From Ziziphus jujuba (lineage: Eukaryota > Streptophyta > Magnoliopsida > Rosales > Rhamnaceae), in assembly GCF_031755915.1 (NCBI RefSeq), contig NC_083381.1, positions 4,786,501 through 4,850,500 of the forward strand: 64,000 nt of DNA, read 5' to 3'. Positions 61,960 through 64,000 of this stretch are shown in pieces; position 1 is the stretch's first letter, and every line of letters starts with the position of its first letter. A program made the position numbers and the translations under genes. The notes under the pieces are model-generated. The model worked only from the letters and a program-made list of their open reading frames with translations, did no database searches and was not told the origin of the DNA.

Positions 61960-62325
61960 TTTTATTGCCATTACTATTATTAATATTATTGTTGTTATTA
62001 ATATTATTGCTATTCATATTGTTATTATTATTATGGTTGTTATTAACATGGTTGTTATACTCTTATTATTTTTATTTTTATTTATATATTCATTATCATT
62101 ATTATTATCACTAATTTTATTGTTATTGTTATTATTATCATTATTATTGTTGTTGTTGTTGTTGTTGTTGTCATTATTATATGATAGCTTTCGGGCAAGT
62201 ATCATAGCCTATGGGCAAGAACAATAGCTATCATGCAAGTGTGGAAGCCTCTGTGCAAATATGTAAGCTTTCTGGCAAGTACAGAAGCCTTCGGGCAGGT
62301 GTGGTAGCCTTTGGGCAAGTTGAGC
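61960..62325. repeat. TTA/TTG microsatellite and GGCAAGT minisatellite in copy D
   Basis: An (ATT/GTT)n tract up to about 62180, then six or so 22-24-bp units like CGGGCAAGTATCATAGCCT. ORFs over it (Leu or Asn runs) are artefacts. Confidence 0.8.
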
Positions 62326-62742
62326 TGTTACTGTTGTTAATATTATTACTATTATTATTGCTTTTTTATTACCTTCTTATCTCTATTATGCATTGGTACA
62401 TTCATAAAGCAATACTGAAATGTAGTACGACAATAAGTGGGTGGTGTGGGCAGATGTGAATTATTAAAGGTATTTTGTATTTATGAAATTATTTCTAATA
62501 TGTGCATCAGTATTTATATTTTGTTATCGAAGTGTTGCCAATTATGGAATTCTTTTGTAGTAAGGTGGTACCATATAAAAGTGTGTTTTCATGTAGGAAA
62601 TTTTTGGGGCATGCTCTACCTTTAGAAGAGATGCTGCCAGATTTTCTGTAGGATGGTCAGATAGGGTTTCTCCTAGAATTAGAGATTGTCTAGACTTACA
62701 GGAAGGGATCCTGGATAGGTCTTGACACTTATTGCTTCCTTT

Positions 62743-63377
62743 TGTTGATGTGAAGACTTACATAAAAAAAACCCAAGAAAAGTTGAAGCAAGAAGAAGTA
62801 GCCAATAAGCAAAGCTGCTGGTTAGTAGCATTGGGTCGTGGCCCTATTAGGTGGAGCTGTAGCCCTAAGGCTAGGCCACAGCCCTATCAGTAGGAGAAGC
62901 AACTTTGTAGTGCTGCAATGTTGTAAAGGTGGCATTGTAGCACCGAAAAAGACAACGAAAAGCTCCTAAACCTAAAACTAGGACCAAGGCATTGGCCAAG
63001 AATCACTGTGGCACTGCGGCAACATAGAAAAAGCCTTTAAAGCACTGTGGCCCCATCCGAATATGTTGTTCCTCTTCTTTTTAGGTGATATCTAAGTTTG
63101 TGAGACTTAGAGAGAGAAAAAGATAGTTGACGAAAGAGAAGAAGAGAAAGCTCTTCACCAACATTGTAATACCTCCAAGTTTAATAATGGATTTTGAGAG
63201 GGTATACTTTGTGGATGTAAGGATCACATTGATAGTTGAACCACATTAAAAATTTATTGGTTCTCTTTATTTTTTGATTGTTTTGAATATATTCTTTGAT
63301 ATATTGTTTCATTGGTTTCTCTTTACCATCAATCCCAAGATCCTAAAGAATTAGGAAGACACCAATTTTTCTCAACA
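62743..63377 (+). mobile_element. Ty1-copia 5' LTR
   Basis: Bounded by TGTTGATGTG at the left and TTCTCAACA at the right, the usual TGTTGA...TCAACA ends of plant copia LTRs, about 635 bp. It is followed by the primer site and gag. It inserted in, or directly beside, the older copia gag that resumes at 62728. Confidence 0.7.
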
Positions 63378-63379
63378 AT

Positions 63380-63391
63380 TGGTATCAAACC
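63380..63391 (+). promoter_or_regulatory. Copia primer binding site
   Basis: TGGTATCAAACC begins three bases after the LTR end. The first eight bases match the initiator tRNA-Met site (TGGTATCAGAGC). Confidence 0.7.
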
Positions 63392-63425
63392 TTGGTTTGG
63401 CTAATCGATCTCTAGTATAGAGGTT

Positions 63426-64000
63426 ATGACTCGAACGGGTTCAAAGTAAAGCTCAACAATTGAGAAATTCGAGAGGACAAATTTCGAGTATTGGAAGATG
63501 AAGTTGGAAGATTACCTTTATCAAAAGGATTTCTATTTGACTTTGAATAAAAAGCTAGAAGCAATGGAAATAAGAGGATTGGGATTTATTAGATCGCAAA
63601 AACCTGGGTACGATTAGGTTGGCATTGTCAAAATCAATGGTGTTCAACATGAAAAAGAAGAGTACAATAGCATCTCTCATGGAAGGCTTATCTAGTATGT
63701 GTGAATAATCATCTGTTGCTAATAAGGTAAACCTTATTTAGAGACTTTTTAATTTGAAGATGCATAAGAATAGTAGTTTTAAATAGCACCTGAATCAATT
63801 TAATGAGATAATAGACCAGTTAAATTCTGCTTCTATTAAATTTGACAATGAGATACAAACCTTGTTGATCCTTGGCAATTGATTCAGGTTGCTGCTACTG
63901 CCTCTTTGTCGAGCGATGTTGTTTTTAAACTCTTGGATGTCAAGGATGAGGATGAAGTCTCGGGTCCGATCTCAGGTGACGCTATCGAAGGAAGATCTGA
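63426..64000 (+). pseudogene. Ty1-copia gag, decayed, running off the window
   Basis: ATG at 63426 gives MTRTGSK then a stop. Further frames read TNFEYWKMKLEDYLYQKDFY, RKNLGTIRLALSKSMVFNMK-like text, ANKVNLI, RLFNLKMHKNSSFK, HLNQFNEIIDQLNSASIKFD and NEIQTLLILGN. This is the order of a Tnt1-type Gag (UBN2 domain). Several in-frame stops make it a pseudogene. Pol would lie beyond 64000. Confidence 0.8.

Larger units (their letters stand above)
51392..62727 (+). mobile_element. LTR-X copy D, host of copy E
   Basis: Starts TGTAATACCC and ends GGTCTTGACA. It is made of 51392-53861 and 61854-62727, separated by copy E. It inserted in a copia gag. A clean target duplication is not seen (aatct against cttat), probably because of decay. 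It includes a local duplication of the 'tggtatatag' block (about 53030-53310 and 53330-53610) and the TTA microsatellite with minisatellite at 61960-62325. Confidence 0.75.

Noticed and set aside
62014..62227. Poly-Asn / poly-Leu ORFs
   Set aside because: Both strands of a TTA/TTG microsatellite.

Overview
The window is plant nuclear DNA, very AT-rich and dominated by nested transposable elements. A TIR-type resistance-gene relic, a CC-type NLR, a plastid lipoyl synthase with plant introns and long TA/TTA microsatellites point to a eudicot, probably a rosid. The species cannot be read from the sequence.

Only two real host genes are seen. On the minus strand, 9684-13562 is a six-exon gene for chloroplast lipoyl synthase (LIP1P); all splice junctions keep frame and give 367 residues. 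On the plus strand, 29700-33855 is a CC-NB-ARC-LRR resistance gene (RPS5/At4g27190 type). Its first exon is long and intact, its 3' part carries an apparent frameshift and an early stop, and duplicated, spliced-looking leader segments precede it. Degenerate NLR pieces lie at 8090-8391 (TIR class), 34160-34420 and 44750-45170.

The rest is a transposon stack. A large LTR family ('LTR-X' here), with TGTAACACC-type starts and TGACA-type ends, occurs six times: 1-1625, 4450-7405, 17140-23351, 45282-50857, 51392-62727 and 53862-61848. No internal retrotransposon domains were seen beside these copies, so they look like solo LTRs, perhaps of a Tekay/Del-like Ty3 element (inference). Several carry later insertions. 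A 4.7-kb CACTA transposon (18460-23190, TSD gat) sits in one copy. One LTR-X copy sits in another (TSD tccat/tccgt). One copy sits in the 3' LTR of a small TRIM-like element (TSD gtcca). A hAT-like element (49249-50468) sits in the fourth copy.

The two most unusual objects are host-gene-capturing DNA elements. The first, 55091-59586, is a 4.5-kb giant palindrome. Each arm ends in a long inverted repeat and carries a mirrored fragment of a plastid fibrillin (PAP) gene, and the centre is an array of about nine short hairpins. The second, 35380-42921, is a 7.5-kb CACTA-type element with TSD taa. It contains the 5' part of a chloroplast biotin carboxylase gene (leader, first coding exon, part of the next) and an exon of another host gene. 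Small MITEs with related ends sit inside TA microsatellites.

The right edge (62743-64000) enters a Ty1-copia element: complete 5' LTR, primer binding site and a decayed gag.
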